DNA of 64,000 nt from Rattus norvegicus (GCF_036323735.1 NC_086034.1:41167439-41231438); one strand, 5' to 3'; shown: positions 43,159 to 55,140, counted from the stretch's first letter. Made by a program: numbers and translations. The notes: generated by a model not told the origin, from the letters alone.

Positions 43159-46100
43159 TTTTTTTATTTTTTTTTTTATTTTTTTTTATTAACTTGAGTA
43201 TTTCTTATATACATTTCAAGTGTTATTCCCTTTCCCGGTTTCCGGGCAAACATCCCCCTCCCCCCTCCCCTTCCTTATGGGTGTTCCCCTCCCAACCCTC
43301 CCACCATTGCCGCCCTCCCCCCATAGACTAGTTCACTGGGGGTTCAGTCTTAGCAGGACCCAGGGCTTCCCCTTCCATTGGTGCTCTTACTAGGATATTC
43401 ATTGCTACCTATGGGGTCAGAGTCCAGGGTCAGTCCATGTATAGTCTTTAGGTAGTGGCTTAGTCCCTGGAAGCTCTGGTTGCTTGGCATTGTTGTACTT
43501 TTGGGGTCTCGAGCCCCTTCAAGCTCTTCCAGTTCTTTCTCTGATTCCTTCAATAGGGGACCTATTCTCAGTTCAGTGGTTTGCTGCTGGCATTCGCCTC
43601 TGTATTTGCTGTATTCTGGCTGTGTCTCTCAGGAGCGATCTACATCCGGCTCCTGTCGGTCTGCACTTCTTTGCTTCATCCATCTAGTCCAATTGGGTGG
43701 CTGTATATGTATGGGCCAAATGTGGGACAGGCTCTGAATGGGTGTTCCTTCAGTCTCTGTTTTAATCTTTGCCTCTCCCTTCCCTGCCAAGGGTATTCTT
43801 TTTCCTCATTTAAAGAAGGAGTGAAGCATTCACATTTTGATCATCCGTCTTGAGTTTCGTTTGTTCTAGGGATCTAGGGTAATTCAAGCATTTGGGCTAA
43901 TAGCCACTTATCAATGAGTGCATACCATGTATGTCTTTCTGTGATTGGGTTAGTTCACTCAGGATGATATTTTCCAGTTCCAACCATTTGCCTACGAATT
44001 TCATAAACTCGTTGTTTTTGATAGCTGAGTAGTATTCCATTGTGTAGATGTACCACATTTTCTGTATCCATTCCTCTGTTGAAGGGCATCTGGGTTCTTT
44101 CCATTTTCTGGCTATTATAAATAAGGCTGCGATGAACATAGTGGAGCACGTGTCTCTTTTATATGTTGAGGCATCTTTTGGGTATATGCCCAAGAGAGGT
44201 ATAGCTGGATCCTCAGGCAGTTCAATGTCCAATTTTCTGAGGAACCTCCAGACTGATTTCCAGAATGGTTTTACCAGTCTGCAATCCCACCAACAATGGA
44301 GGAGTGTTCCTCTTTCTCCACAACCTCGCCAGCATCTGCTGTCACCTGAGTTTTTGATCTTAGCCATTCTCACTGGTGTGAGGTGAAATCTCAGGGTTGT
44401 TTTGATTTGCATTTCCCTTATGACTAAAGATGTTGAACATTTCTTTAGGTGTTTCTCAGCCATTCGGCATTCCTCAGCTGTGAATTCTTTGTTTAGCTCT
44501 GAACCCCATTTTTTAATAGGGTTATTTGTTTCCCTGCGGTCTAACTTCTTGAGTTCTTTGTATATTTTGGATATAAGGCCTCTATCTGTTGTAGGGTTGG
44601 TAAAGATCTTTTCCCAATCTGTTGGTTGCCGTTTTGTCCTAACCACAGTGTCCTTTGCCTTACAGAAGCTTTGCAGTTTTATGAGATCCCATTTGTCAAT
44701 TCTTGATCTTAGAGCATAAGCCATTGGTGTTTTGTTCAGGAAATTTTTTCCAGTGCCCATGTGTTCCAGATGCTTCCCTAGTTTTTCTTCTATTAGTTTG
44801 AGTGTGTCTGGTTTGATGTGGAGGTCCTTGATCCACTTGGACTTAAGCTTTGTACAGGGTGATAAGCATGGATCGATCTGCATTCTTCTACATGTTGCCC
44901 TCCAGTTGAACCAGCACCATTTGCTGAAAATGCTATCTTTTTTCCATTGGATGGTTTTGGCTCCTTTGTCAAAAATCAAGTGACCATAGGTGTGTGGGTT
45001 CATTTCTGGGTCTTCAATTCTATTCCATTGGTCTATCTGTCTGTCTCTGTACCAATACCATGCAGTTTTTATCACTATTGCTCTGTAATACTGCTTGAGT
45101 TCAGGGATAGTGATTCCCCCTGAAGTCCTTTTATTGTTGAGGATAGCTTTAGCTATCCTGGGTTTTTTGTTATTCCAGATGAATTTGCAAATTGTTCTGT
45201 CTAACTCTTTGAAGAATTGGATTGGTATTTTGATGGGGATTGCATTGAATCTGTAGATTGCTTTTGGTAAAATGGCCATTTTTACTATATTAATCCTGCC
45301 AATCCATGAGCATGGGAGATCTTTCCATCTTCTGAGGTCTTCTTCAATTTCTTTCTTCAGTGTCTTGAAGTTCTTATTGTACAGATCTTTTACTTGCTTG
45401 GTTAAAGTCACACCGAGGTACTTTATATTATTTGGGTCTATTATGAAGGGTGTCGTTTCCCTAATTTCTTTCTCGGCTTGTTTCTCTTTTGTATAGAGGA
45501 AGGCAACTGATTTATTTGAGTTAATTTTATACCCAGCCACTTTGCTGAAGTTGTTTATCAGCTTTAGTAGTTCTCTGGTGGAACTTTTGGGATCACTTAA
45601 ATATACTATCATATCATCTGCAAATAGTGATATTTTGACCTCTTCTTTTCCGATCTGTATCCCTTTGATCTCCTTTTGTTGTCTGATTACTCTGGCTAGA
45701 ACTTCAAGAACTATATTGAATAAGTAGGGAGAGAGTGGGCACCCTTGTCTAGTCCCTGATTTTAGTGGGATTGCTTCAAGTTTCTCTCCATTTAGTTTAA
45801 TGTTAGCAACTGGTTTGCTGTATTGGCTTTTACTATGTTTATGTATGGGCCCTGAATTCCTATTCTTTCCAGGACTTTTATCATGAAGGGGTGTTGAATT
45901 TTGTCAAATGCTTTCTCAGCATCTAATGAAATGATCATGTGGTTTTGTTCTTTCAGTTTGTTTATATAATGGATCACGTTGATGGTTTTCCATATATTAA
46001 GCCATCCCTGCATGCCTGGGATGAAGCCTACTTGATCATGGTGGATGATTGTTTTGATGTGCTCTTGGATTCGGTTTGCCAGAATTTTATTGAGTATTTT

Positions 46101-46968
46101 TGCGTTGATATTCATAAGGGAAATTGGTCTGAAGTTCTCTTTTTTTGTTGGGTCTTTGTGTGGTTTAGGTGTAAGAGTAATTGTGGCTTCATAGAAGAAA
46201 TTCAGTAGTGCTCCATCTGTTTCAATTTTGTGGAATAGTTTGGATAATATTGGTATGAGGTCTTCTATGAAGGTCTGATAGAATTCTGCACTAAACCCGT
46301 CTGGACCTGGGCTCTTTTTGGTTGGGAGACCTTTAATGACTGCTTCTATTTCCTTAGGAGTTATGGGGTTGTTTAACTGGTTTATCTGTTCCTGATTTAA
46401 CTTCGGTAAATTCTTCCCTTATTGTTATTGAAGACCAGCTTTAGGCTGTGGTGGTCTGATAGCACGCATGGGATTATTTCTATCTTTCTGTACCTGTTGA
46501 GTCCCGTTTTTTGACCAATTATATGGTTAATTTTGGAGAAAGTACCATGAGGAGCTGAGAAGAAGGTATATTCTTTTGCTTTAGGATAGAATGTTCTATA
46601 AATATCTGTTAAGTCCATTTGGCTCATGACTTCTCTTAGTCGGTCTACGTCTCTGTTTAATTTCTGTTTCCATGATCTGTCCATTGATGAGAGTGGGGTG
46701 TTGAAATCTCCTACTATTATTGTGTGAGGTGCAATGTGTGTTTTGAGCTTTAGTAAGGTTTCTTTTACGTATGTAGGTGCCCTTGTATTTGGGGCATAGA
46801 TATTTAGGATTGAGAGTTCATCTTGGTGGATTTTTCCTTTGATGAATATGAAGTGTCCTTCCTTATCTTTTTTGATGACTTTTAGTTGCAAATTGATTTT
46901 ATTTGATATTAGAATGGCTACTCCAGCTTGCTTCTTCTGACCATTTGCTTGGAAAGTTGTTTTCCAGC
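43159..46968 (-). mobile_element. Chimeric L1-h2, apparent exact duplicate of L1-h1
   Basis: It has the same 3,810-bp length, the same junction between L1-B-like and L1-A-like sequence (about 45,669), and the same private lesions as L1-h1, offset by 5,320 bp. No differing base was seen on reading. It arose by duplication of the L1-h1 plus X unit rather than by retrotransposition. Confidence 0.93.
43897..46968 (-). pseudogene. ORF2 of chimeric L1-h2, C-terminal 571 aa open
   Basis: It has the same coding content as the preceding chimera. A 571-residue frame runs from MIVYLSDPKSS (45,612) to stop at 43,897, with thumb and HCWWDC motifs. A 107-residue RT piece lies at 45,792-46,115 and the endonuclease piece at 46,397-47,005. 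The same 1-bp and ~0.6-kb deletions break it. The predicted residues are identical to those of the preceding copy. Confidence 0.92.
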
Positions 46969-47394
46969 TGAAATTTGTTTTGCACCTGAAAGTAATAGAA
47001 ACCATATTTCCTTAATAAAATTTAAGGAAAACATTTTAACATAATGATTAAATATTATTTTAATGCAGACCTAATATCAGATTCGTCAGTGAGTAAGAAT
47101 CCCGATTCTATGCAAAGAAATTGACTTGGTTCTGTTTTTTTCAAGAGATGAAATGGCTTCTTGTGGTTATGAAGGGAGGTATGGAGAAGCTAAGTGAGTT
47201 CTATTTCTTAATGGAGAGTTGATTTTTTTTTACATTTTTAGAAAGATTAATCCTCGCAAGTCAGTTCTACAATTTCCACATATGAAATACATATTACAAA
47301 TGGAAATATTTTAGTCTGAGTCTTTCATCTATACTACCATGTAAAGAATTTTAAATAACATAATAGTCCCTAGTGATCCTCCAGTGAAAACCAA

Positions 47395-47440
<46 letters not shown>

Positions 47441-47992
47441 GGCATTGTCACTTTTATCTTCCTTCAGGTATAAAATGGTAAGAAATTGAAAGCTACATTT
47501 TTCTTTTTCTTTTTCTTTTTTTATTTGAATGGCATTTGCGGGGCATTATTTGTCAGTCTTTACAAATAAGAAAAACTCACCTCACAACTGTTCATAACTA
47601 CAGTTCTGGGCAGTCCATCTCTTTACGGACACAGTCACATACATTCAAGAAAACACACAGAAAATTAACCTGAAACTCGATTTCCTTCTAAATTAAAAGT
47701 AAACGATTTTCTACCATTGCTGATGACCAATGTTGGCATCTGTGTGGTGGGTAAAATGAGTCAGGGAGCCAGCAGATGGGGGTTAGTGCTTAAAGCTATT
47801 GATAGGGGTGGATCCAGACACCTATGGGGATGCTGCCACAGGCAGCCAGCGACTAGAGATGTTACTCAACAGACAGTTTTCTGAGGGAGCAAAGCTTAAG
47901 TTACTGGGGGGTTGGCACTCTCTATGATCAGCGAAAAACCTATGAACTCTTAACTCCTTGGGGTCAGTGAGAAAGACCAGGGAAGAGAGAAA

Positions 47993-48033
<41 letters not shown>

Positions 48034-48473
48034 CACACACACAGAGTTGATGGTAGAAGGAACAGTGTTCCAGCCCATCATACACAAGCCTTAACAGATA
48101 CACATAGTTGATGGATGCCCTAATCCTTGTGCTTTATTCTTTGTTCCATCACTTATATGTCCCAGCCAAATCTTTCAAGCAGCATTAAATTGCAATGTAA
48201 TTGTTTTAGTTTTCTTCTAGACAAAGACAGGAGTAATTATTTCATTATTTATCCTTAAAAAGTATTCTTAAAAGACTCACAGATCTAACCACTTATATAA
48301 AAATCAGCCATATCTACTTTAAATCCTCAGAATGAGTATCTACTCAAGAGCAATTCTTAATAAATCTCATGAGGAAGCTGAGGGCAAAAATGTGTATAAG
48401 AAATCAATTGTTAGTGCCAGAGATGTTGGCCAGTGAGTGATTTGAGGCCCCTTAGAGTTTTCCCATAATTCTT
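46969..48473 (+). repeat. Unit X, copy 3, with preserved empty L1 site
   Basis: The third copy of the unique segment has a shorter (AAT)n and a shorter, interrupted (CA)n. At its right end CCATAATTCTT (to 48,473) continues into AGATTATGAGG instead of an L1 poly-T. In copies 1 and 2 the L1 tail starts at this same base. So this is the pre-insertion target site of L1-B. 48,474-48,850 holds no recognised feature. Confidence 0.95.
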
Positions 48474-48866
48474 AGATTATGAGGAACATGCTGGAAGTGA
48501 ACAGAGCAGAACTCCATAACAGCATAACAGCATCAAGTCCTCAGGACACATAGCTCTCAGGACACATAGTCCTTGGAGCTGTAACACTGAGTCGCACCCA
48601 CATGACTGTGGTAATCGGGGAGGGGATGCATACTAGATCCTATCTCCATTTTAAACTTGATACTTAAATGGTTTATTTTATTTACATGAAAAATAAATGA
48701 AGCTTCGGATTTGCTTCTCAATAACTTAAGAGGTTTCTTAGTTGTTTGTAGTTCTCTGTGGTGATGTGAATGTTAGGAAAATCCCAGAAGCCACTGAGTA
48801 CTAACACAGTATTATTTATTCTTCTGCTCTTAGCAAGAGGGCAAGAAACACCTGTAGCTGTTTCTT

Positions 48867-49055
48867 TTTTTTTTTTTAAGATTTATTTATTTATTATTTA
48901 TTAGTACACTGTAGCTGTCTTCTGACACACCAGAAGAGGGCATCAGATCTCTTTACAGATGGTTGTGAGCCACCATGTGGTTGCTGGGAATTGAACTCAT
49001 GACCTCTGGAAGAGCAGTCGGGTGGTCTTAACCGGTGAGCCATCTCTCCAGCCCT
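48867..49055 (-). mobile_element. B2 SINE
   Basis: In reverse it reads as a full B2: head GAGATGGCTCACCGGTTAAG, GAGTTCAATTCCC, CCACATGGTGGCTCACAACC, GATGCCCTCTTCTGG and TACAGTGTACTAATAAATAA, then an A-rich tail. An exact 16-bp TSD CCTGTAGCTGTTTCTT (48,851-48,866 and 49,057-49,072) flanks it, so it is a relatively young insertion. Confidence 0.96.
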
Positions 49056-49139
49056 GCCTGTAGCTGTTTCTTAAGCAGGAATATGTTCAGTGAATTTCTT
49101 TAGTGTTTTACAGTTTTCATGGCACACATTCCTTTGTCA

Positions 49140-49930
49140 TATTAATTTCATGTATTTTCTTGTTGTTTTGTTTTGATTTAGTTTATTGAGAGTAGTATTT
49201 TCCCCTTGCTTTCTGTGTTTGTCTTTTGTGTATAAAAAAGATACTGATTCCTGTGCTTTAACTTTGTGTTTTTCAACTTTTATCAATATTTATCAGCTCT
49301 AGGAGCTTTTTTTTATGATTTAGTTTTTATGTATAGAATCTTAAAACCTGAAAATAAACATATATTGATTTCTTCCCTTCTCATTTGTATTTGCTTCATT
49401 ACCTTGACTTGTTTAATTGCTTGACCTAACACTGTAAGAAGTATGTTGAGAAGTGAGAAGAGAGAATATCCTTGTCTTGGTCTTGATTCCAACACAAATA
49501 CTTTGAATCCTTCTCTCTTTTGGATGACTTTTGCTGTATATTGCCTTTATCAAGTTGAGATAAATCCCTTGTATCCCTATTCTCTGCAAGACTTTCCTCA
49601 CAAATGGAGGCTGTATTTTATCAAAGGTCTTTCATGTATGCAATAGGGTGGTACCTGTACTTATGTGGTAGATTATGTTAATTCTCATGTATTGACGCTT
49701 TCCTCCATCTCTGGGATGAAGTTGCCTTAAGCCTAATGGGAAATCTGTTTGTGTTACTGTATTTGGTTTACACATATTTTATTAATGCCTTGTGCACCTA
49801 TGGTCATCAGAGATGTTGGTGTATGACTTTCTTTTCCAGTTGTTTGGTTTCAGCATCAGGATTAGACTCCCAGTAAATGTTTTCTAACTGTTTTTGGAAT
49901 ATCTTACCTTTTCAACTTTGAGAATGTGGT
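49140..49930 (-). mobile_element. Old L1 ORF2 fragment
   Basis: The minus strand still resembles RT: MRKVLQRIGIQGIYLNLIKAIYSK near 49,540-49,600, with many indels. The plus strand shows antisense L1 phrases (GAATATCCTTGTCTTG, CTCTGGGATGAAG). It is much more diverged than the tandem L1s. Confidence 0.85.
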
Positions 49931-50984
49931 GGCCGCCCTTTTCATACTTTTCTTCCCCTATCTTTATATTGGCTCAAATAGGATTCAGGAAGTAATATTG
50001 ACCTATTGTCAATACAGATTACAATACTGTGCACACTCAAAAGGTATACTTCTTGGTTCTGAACCATGTATGATCTTGGTTCCATTACTATAGGCTGAAA
50101 TATTTTCAGAACAAAATCTGCTTCCTAGATGTCATAGTTTAGGGCTCACGTGCTTTGTTTTGCAACATACCCTGATTTTGCTTTTTGTTTGTTTGTTTTG
50201 TTTTGTTTTTTGAAAAACTGCTTTTATTTGTTGTAGCACAAAAACTGTTATTTAGCCTATTAATTTAAAATTAATATTTTGTAATTACATCCTTGATTTA
50301 TATGAAAACAAGTCACTAGGCCATTTATTTCACTTCTTAGTGTGTTTTTATTGAATTTCACCAGGTCCATTAATGAACATAAGAGGAAGGACCATGGAAA
50401 GGAGTATATCTCTTACATATTCACAGAAGATTATGCCAAGCAGGAATACTGAGTATAAGACCTAAATTTCATTGGAAGAACCTGACTGAGGAAGTGAAAA
50501 GGAAAGGATGGGAAATAGGAAAACATTTGAAAATAAGGCTGTTGACAGGCTGGAGAGGAAGGAGGAGATTGAAAATTTAAATTGTGCTACCTGAAACAAT
50601 GTATTTTTATGGATACAAATATGTTTTTGCCTATTTAAAAAAAGTACTAGTTACTATGAGGTAGGATTTATCCATGTCAGTTATGGAACAATATGCTTTA
50701 GGAATTTAATTCCTGTGGACTTAAATTGAAAGTTAGCGGTATGGTTATTTAAAAACTCATTAAAAACAATTTAAAAAGAGATAATTTCTCACTGTAATTG
50801 TGTACTTTTCTCCATTTCCATTGCTTATATAGATACGTATTACTTCTTCTTACCATCTTTTAAATGTTTAGTTACTTATAATAGTTTTTCTTTATGTGAG
50901 CATAGTTATAAATACACATGATAGTATAAAATAATACAAAGAATAGTGTACTCTATCTTACTTATCTGTTTGTAAATACTCATT

Positions 50985-50999
50985 TGTGTGTGTGTGTGA

Positions 51000-51037
<38 letters not shown>
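50985..51037 (+). repeat. (TG)n microsatellite
   Basis: Alternating TG with one AATG interruption. It adjoins, and has probably truncated, the partial LTR at 51,038. The range 49,931-50,984 shows only a (TTTG)n-rich run near 50,184-50,210. Confidence 0.93.
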
Positions 51038-51041
<4 letters not shown>

Positions 51042-51175
51042 TTAATGTGAGTGAGGCATGTACCTTGAGAGTGTGGCGGTTGCCGTGGCAACAGAAGCAA
51101 GCAGGTCTTTGTTACCTAAGGATGATGTCATTGCTGGATTCAGAGGCTAGCTGTAAACCACTTCTGATGATAACA
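51038..51175 (-). mobile_element. Partial 3' LTR (U3) of the minus-strand provirus
   Basis: On the minus strand a purine tract (about 51,177-51,192, AAGAAAAAGGGAGG) is followed by TGTTATCATCAG, the LTR start, as expected for a polypurine tract and 3' LTR. The U3 then reads CCAGCAATGACATCATCC and TTGCCACGGCAACC, aligning with the LTR at 54,824. It stops near the TATA-like region at the (TG)n run, so R and U5 are missing. Confidence 0.78.
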
Positions 51176-52880
51176 TACCTCCCTTTTTCTTATCATAGAA
51201 GAAAAAAGGGGAGAAGGGGAAGCCGATGCTAAAAGGGAAATAGGGGCTTTAGACCTCTTAAACTGCTCCCTGCTGTCTAGGAGCATTATCAGTTTTGGGA
51301 TGTAGCTGACTTTCACCATCCGGGCCAACTTGATAGTTGTGTAAAAGGAACTGTTTGACTTTTTGGTTAGAAAAGTTTGAATTTGTCTTTGAAGGAATGT
51401 GGAAACAAGATTAATGAGGCAGGGAGGAAATAGTAGCTCCAGGAAAATGGGGAGAAGAAGCATTAAGAAGGGCAGTATCCTATTTCCATGTAGAGTTTTG
51501 AAAAACACAGGAATTGGAGGCCTCATGCTGTTCCCTGCATTTCTGGATGTCTGATTGCAGCTGATGGAATGTATTTCTTACTGCCCCAGATTTGTTGACA
51601 TAGAAACAGCATTCTTCCTGGAGAAACAGACAAAGACCACCTTCTTTAGCTGTCAGGACATCTAGTCCCTGTCTGTTCTGAAGCACAACTGCTGCCAAAG
51701 AATCGATCTTTTTCTGGATGATGAGCATGGTTTCATACATTCCTTGGAAACCTTTGTCAAGCTGGGATAAGAACTTCTTGTATAGCGTTAGGGAAGTCGT
51801 CGGCCCTGCTGTTCCAGTGCCAGCACCTGCAGCAACCAGGAATGGCACAACCTGCAGTGCCCTCTTATGCTGGACAGGTATATGTCAAAAACTGGGATTG
51901 GTAGAGATTCTTTGCCATGTATTACTCCTAGTTCAGGGAAGGAACACCAGTGTGCAAACTCCTCCTGACCAGCTGGCAGGTAGGTGATGATATATATCAG
52001 TGCCACAGAGAATTGACATGTTTTGGGCTGCAGGGCACTGCGGCAGAGATGGGGTATCAAGGATTGTGGTGCTATTGCAGTCTAGGGAACTGAGTTTTCC
52101 TTCAGAACATGTCCTGGATGTCATAAAACTGTCACACCAATAAGAGGGATATAAAAAAGTATGGGGCGATGGCAGCATCGGAGTCAGGGCAGCTGATAAA
52201 AGCTGAGGTAAGGTTATTGGGCAGTATCACTAGAGAGGCTGTAATTGGCAATTGTGAATTAGTTTCGAGGGGGGGGTACTGCATAGCTAGCAGTCTTTAA
52301 ATTGACCAGTTTGGGTGCCATAAGGAGTTGGTACACCAAGGTCAGGGTCTGAATCAAAAGGCTAAATGACAAGTTAGTACCATTTGTGAGGGGGGGGATG
52401 TCAAGGACGTAAGGACCCTGGAGGAGTGTTTGATTATTTCTTCTATTTTTCCGATATCTAGAGTTTGGGAAATTGGACAAAATTTCTCTGGATGTGGATA
52501 GTACTCACTGGAGACCCTGCTTGGTTTTTACATTAGAGCTTACCAACAACTCCTGTTTTCTACCTGAGATTCCATGGGTCTGGTATATAGAAGAACAGGG
52601 TCTTGCATTGCTGACAGAAGTGATTGGGCCATGATCCTAACATATGTATCTGGAACGACCAATATGGGCAGCCCCCATATTTGTCTGGCCATTTTTTGCA
52701 ATCATCTGGTCAAAGAAGAAGCAGACAAAGGGAACATAATATGTAGAAGGAATGACAGATATAGGTATGACAGCAATTTGGATTGGCTCCCAGCATGGAG
52801 CGGTTTCCTGATCCTATTGGGAAAGTCTGTTTGTTATCAGTGGGGATTCCTTGAACCTCGAATCTCTAGATGTAAGTGAT
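51176..52880 (-). pseudogene. Degenerate env of class I (gamma-like) ERV
   Basis: The envelope precursor remnant reads on the minus strand. The TM part is clearest (51,480-51,848). A Gly/Ala-rich stretch resembling a fusion peptide is followed by LQNRQGLDVLTAKEGGLC, the region equivalent to the immunosuppressive domain, and then a CX6CC motif (C-LFLQEE-CC). A hydrophobic anchor segment (about 51,420-51,480, ILPFLMLLLPIFLELL) follows in another frame. The SU part is in short pieces (52,259-52,480 and others). Several frameshifts and stops break it; no intact env product is possible. The family resemblance is to gammaretroviral-type Env. Confidence 0.85.
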
Positions 52881-53339
52881 ACCATGGATGGAAACGATCA
52901 GATGAGAAGCCCAGGTCTAATCCAGTGGAGTGGAGCGCAGATGCTAGAGTGGAGTCTCATTCTTCTGGGATTGGGCACAAGGTGGGTGGTCTCAACATCT
53001 TGTGGAGCTTAAGAGAGCAGGGTCCATGAAGGGGCCTACCATTTAAGAGAGACAGCTAAGAGCTACTGATCTGGAGGGGACAGAAGAACTTGGTCTCAAA
53101 TGTTGATAGGTAGTGGACAGGAGACAGCGTGTGGCCTTAGTCAGTGGTGGTCAGTAAAGTTCCATAGGAAAGAAAGGGGGAGACAAAGTAATGGGGAAAG
53201 TAAATGGTCTAGGAGGGGAGCACATTTACTTGAAAGACCAGGAGTTAGTACTGACATCCATACATGAGTTTGAAAGGTGAGACAAAGAGAGGTCACTTGG
53301 GGAGAGCTTGTAGCATAAAATGATCCAGAGGTAGGAGTT

Positions 53340-54823
53340 TTGCCCAATCGAATTTCCTGTGACAGTTTAACAAGAGTGGTTTTTAGGGAGCAGTTAGTTT
53401 TTTCTACCTTACCTGAAGATTGAGGGTGGTATGGAATATGAAAATGCCAAGTGATGTTTAGGGCCTTAGACAGAATTTGAGAAATTTGGGAAGTAAATTC
53501 GGGACCATTGTCTCACTGAAGGGAGGGTGAGACACCAAATTGGGGGTGATCTCTTGGAAGAGGAGCTCAGAAACTGTCTGAACCCTTTTGGTAGTTGGGG
53601 GATATGCCTCCACCCACCCTGAGAATGTGTCAATCAAAACTAGGAGGTACTTGGCACATTTGGCATGTGGGTAAAGACAAGTTGCCAGTCAGTTCCAGGA
53701 AGGGAACCTCTGGCCTGATGGGTACAAAAAGGGGTGCTACAATACCAGAGGTTGAAGTCTGACACTTGACAGACTTTGGAAGAGGCAGTGGTGGATTTAA
53801 GAAACTTAAGTCCTTAGGAGTAGGCTTCAGGTGGGGTTTAACAAAATAAGACAATGCCTTGCTGTTAGGATGAAAGATGTGGCGAAGATAGGACAGAGTT
53901 TGATGAGTGTTAGGGAGTGAGAGTGGGGATGTGGGTTGCAGTGTAAGAATGTCCTGGGGATGGTGAGACATGTGTAGGCCCCTAAGGGCCGAAGCTCTGG
54001 CTGCCTCTTCAACTCCATTGTTTCCCTTGGAGACAATAGAGTCATTCGTCAGGTGGGATCTGCAGTGGACAAACCCAATAGCTGTGTGGAGATGGGAGGC
54101 CTTTAGCATGGCCATAATTTGGTTTGCATTAGTTACTGATCCTCCTTTAGTCATAAGTACCCCATGCTCCTTCCAGTTAGTGGCATGGGTCAGGATGATA
54201 TGGAAAGCATGTTTAGAATCTGTGTAGATGTTGAGGGATTGTCCCTGGACCAGTTGAAAGGCATGGGTAAGGACTACTACTTCAGCCTGTTGATTGGTGG
54301 TATGAGCAGGAAGGGCCTGTGCCTCAGTGTCTGACACTATGGGGCAGCTGACTCTTATGGCTCCTTCATGTAGAAAGGAGCTTCCATCTGTATACCAGGT
54401 ATAGATGGTCTGAGGCAAATTGCCCTCCTGTATGTGTGAAGGGTGAGGTAATAATTCCTCTAAGGTTTTAGTGCAGGGGTGAGATAAGGAGTGGTTAGTA
54501 TTTGGTGGAGAAAGAAGATTGGAAAGGCAGGTGTGATTGAAAGGGTAGTGTGGAGTCTTCTATTAGTGCTACCTGAAGAGAAAGAACCTTGAAGGGAGGT
54601 AGATTCTGTAAACCTTTGAAAGGTAGGATCTGTGACATGTTATAAGAGGAGAAGACCATTATAGGCAACCCAGATGTTAGGTTTTCTTATTCTTGAATAA
54701 GGGGTTCAGCAGCTGCTAAGGTACAAACACAAGGTGCCATTCCTGCATGGTTAGATCTAGTTTTTTTGACAGGTATGCTACAGGTACAAAGGAGGGTCCC
54801 AGTTGGTGACCTAAATTTCCAAA
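53340..54823 (-). pseudogene. Degenerate pol of class I ERV: RNase H and integrase
   Basis: Minus strand. The connection region includes VPVAYLSKKLD (near 54,760-54,800). The RNase H frame (54,418-53,630, 262 aa) has WYTDGSSFL, QQAEVVVLTHAFQL and YTDSKHAF, the D/E/D pattern of gammaretroviral RNase H, and then an integrase N-terminal region. The integrase core continues in shifted frames: VLIDTFSGWVEAYP (first Asp), DNGPEF (second Asp) and SGKVEKTN (Glu), i.e. the DDE triad is still readable. A frameshift near 54,750 and others break it. RT and gag are absent: homology stops at 54,823 where an LTR in the opposite orientation starts. Confidence 0.88.
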
Positions 54824-55140
54824 TGTTGGTATCAGGAACTGCTTTTGCCTCCAGCAATGATGTCATCTGGTCACCTGAGCTTCTGTTGTCAAGGCAACGG
54901 TCATCCATTTCCAGCATATATTTCATGTTACAGTTATACCACAGTTCACATAAAAGGCAGATCCTTTCTGCCCTCTTACACTTGTATCTCCTCTCTTCCC
55001 TTTTTCTCCTTTCTTTCTCTCTTACCTCTTCACCCCCTGGCCTTTGTCTCTACCATTCCAATAAACCTCTCCACATGGAGCTCTGTTGGCCTGGTGTGGT
55101 TTGTCCAGACGTGAGCCATAGAGCCTCTCTGTAAAAGACA
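54824..55140 (+). mobile_element. LTR of the same family, opposite orientation to the provirus
   Basis: It starts TGTTGGTATCAGGAACTGC and has CCAGCAATGATGTCATC, TTGTCAAGGCAACGG, ATAAAAGGCAG (TATA-like, about 54,950), a pyrimidine-rich R region and AATAAACC near 55,062, ending near AAAAGACA. It is homologous to the partial 3' LTR at 51,038-51,175 but points the other way. No TSD was recognised. It is either an independent solo LTR that truncated the provirus, or the product of recombination between inverted copies. 55,141-56,620 holds no recognised gene; a G-rich run lies near 55,733-55,753. Confidence 0.82.

Noticed and set aside
32541..48473. CRISPR-like or satellite interpretation of the tandem repeats
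   Set aside because: The units are 5.3 kb long and made of L1 plus a unique segment in a mammalian genome; there are no short spaced repeats.
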